The notes under the pieces are model-generated. The model was not told the DNA's origin. It made no database searches and worked only from the letters and a program-made list of their open reading frames with translations. The translations under genes were made by a program, and so were the position numbers. DNA of 6,268 nucleotides. Source: Myxococcota bacterium (lineage in GTDB: Bacteria > Myxococcota > Polyangia > GCA-2747355 > JAKLHH01). How positions within the stretch are numbered: the stretch's first letter is position 1; each line of letters starts with the position of its first letter. The stretch covers positions 1 to 6,268 of the forward strand of contig JAKLHH010000475.1 in the NCBI GenBank assembly GCA_022710245.1. Reading direction: 5' to 3'. Below, piece by piece: positions 6,036-6,268 of this stretch.

Positions 6036-6268
6036 AGCGCACCCCGGAGGCCGCGGGCGAGCATCTCCAGCCCGAGCACGAGCAGGACGGCGCGGAAGAA
6101 CCCCTCCACCACGGTGTCGCTGAGCTTCACCAGGACCCTGGCGCCGGCGAACGCACCGAGCAGGACCCCGAGCATGACCGGAGCCACGAGCCCCGGGTTG
6201 ATCAGCCCTGCCAGCAGGTAGACGCTGGTGCCGGCCAGCGCGTTGACGCCGATGATCAGGTTGCTCGT
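6032..6268 (-). CDS. TSUP (TauE/SafE, DUF81) family permease, C-terminal fragment
   Basis: This is the last 78 residues of a membrane permease whose start lies beyond the right edge; TGA at 6034-6032 ends it. The visible part begins TSNLIIGVNALAGTSVYLLAG, continues with LINPGLVAPVMLGVLLGAFAGARVL, and ends in a hydrophobic helix FFRAVLLVLGLEMLARGL. The order TSN-(I/M)IGV, INP, P-V-LGVLLG-GAR and a closing LQM/LEM-L-RGL helix is what I know from TSUP proteins, roughly 250-280 residues long, that are encoded beside DUF1634. TSUP members carry sulfur-containing anions or organic acids (sulfite, sulfoacetate, thiosulfate), but the substrate here cannot be inferred. The stop overlaps the DUF1634 GTG by four bases, so the two should be made together. 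This reading frame is easily missed because it runs off the window. Confidence 0.87.
   Translation of the reverse strand, partial: TSNLIIGVNALAGTSVYLLAGLINPGLVAPVMLGVLLGAFAGARVLVKLSDTVVEGFFRAVLLVLGLEMLARGLRGAL

Noticed and set aside
5182..6042. A 286-codon minus-strand frame overlapping MdtA-like and DUF1634
   Set aside because: It is an out-of-frame Arg/Pro-rich shadow; the in-frame alternatives have signal peptide, membrane helices and family motifs.
4938..6221. A 427-codon open frame on the plus strand spanning the MdtA-like gene, the gap and DUF1634
   Set aside because: It crosses the antisense of two well-supported genes and an intergenic gap, has shadow-type composition and shows no family motif.
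1..6268. CRISPR arrays, tRNA or rRNA genes, insertion sequences
   Set aside because: Coding regions fill all but 117 bases, and I saw no spaced short repeats, terminal inverted repeats, transposase motifs or RNA gene signatures.

Overview
The window is GC-rich (around 70% by eye) with mostly G or C at third codon positions. Every gene I can support is on the minus strand. In transcription order (right to left) they are: the 3' end of a TSUP (TauE/SafE, formerly DUF81) membrane permease; a small DUF1634 membrane protein; a 117-base gap; then an RND efflux operon of the MdtABC type. That operon has a lipoprotein membrane fusion protein (MdtA-like), a complete permease (MdtB-like) and a second permease cut by the left edge (MdtC-like). 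An outer-membrane lipoprotein/efflux system with paired RND permeases implies a Gram-negative host. High GC together with a TSUP-DUF1634 pair is compatible with Myxococcota or related deltaproteobacterial lineages, or another GC-rich proteobacterium. This placement is an inference and is weak.

Layout: 6032-6268 TSUP C-terminal end; 5643-6035 DUF1634; 5526-5642 intergenic, the only non-coding stretch; 4365-5525 MdtA-like; 1270-4368 MdtB-like; 1-1273 MdtC-like (first 424 residues). Three of the four gene junctions are 4-base stop/start overlaps (GTGA, TTGA, GTGA), so each block is probably translationally coupled. All four start codons that can be seen are GTG or TTG.

How they work together: by family knowledge, MdtB and MdtC form a heterotrimeric proton-driven inner-membrane pump. 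MdtA links it to an outer-membrane TolC-type channel, which is not in the window. Both permeases keep the TM4 Asp-Asp pair of the proton relay, and the complete one also has the TM10 Lys and the TM11 Arg and Thr. TSUP and DUF1634 form a separate coupled pair whose substrate cannot be read from the sequence.

Nothing here amounts to a clearly new system. The points worth a second look are a re-chosen MdtA start that creates a lipoprotein signal, a Pro-to-Ala change in a conserved MdtB motif, polar substitutions in MdtC TM4, a 31-base identical tract shared by the two permease genes, the universal use of non-ATG starts, and the TSUP-DUF1634 pair of unknown role beside the pump.
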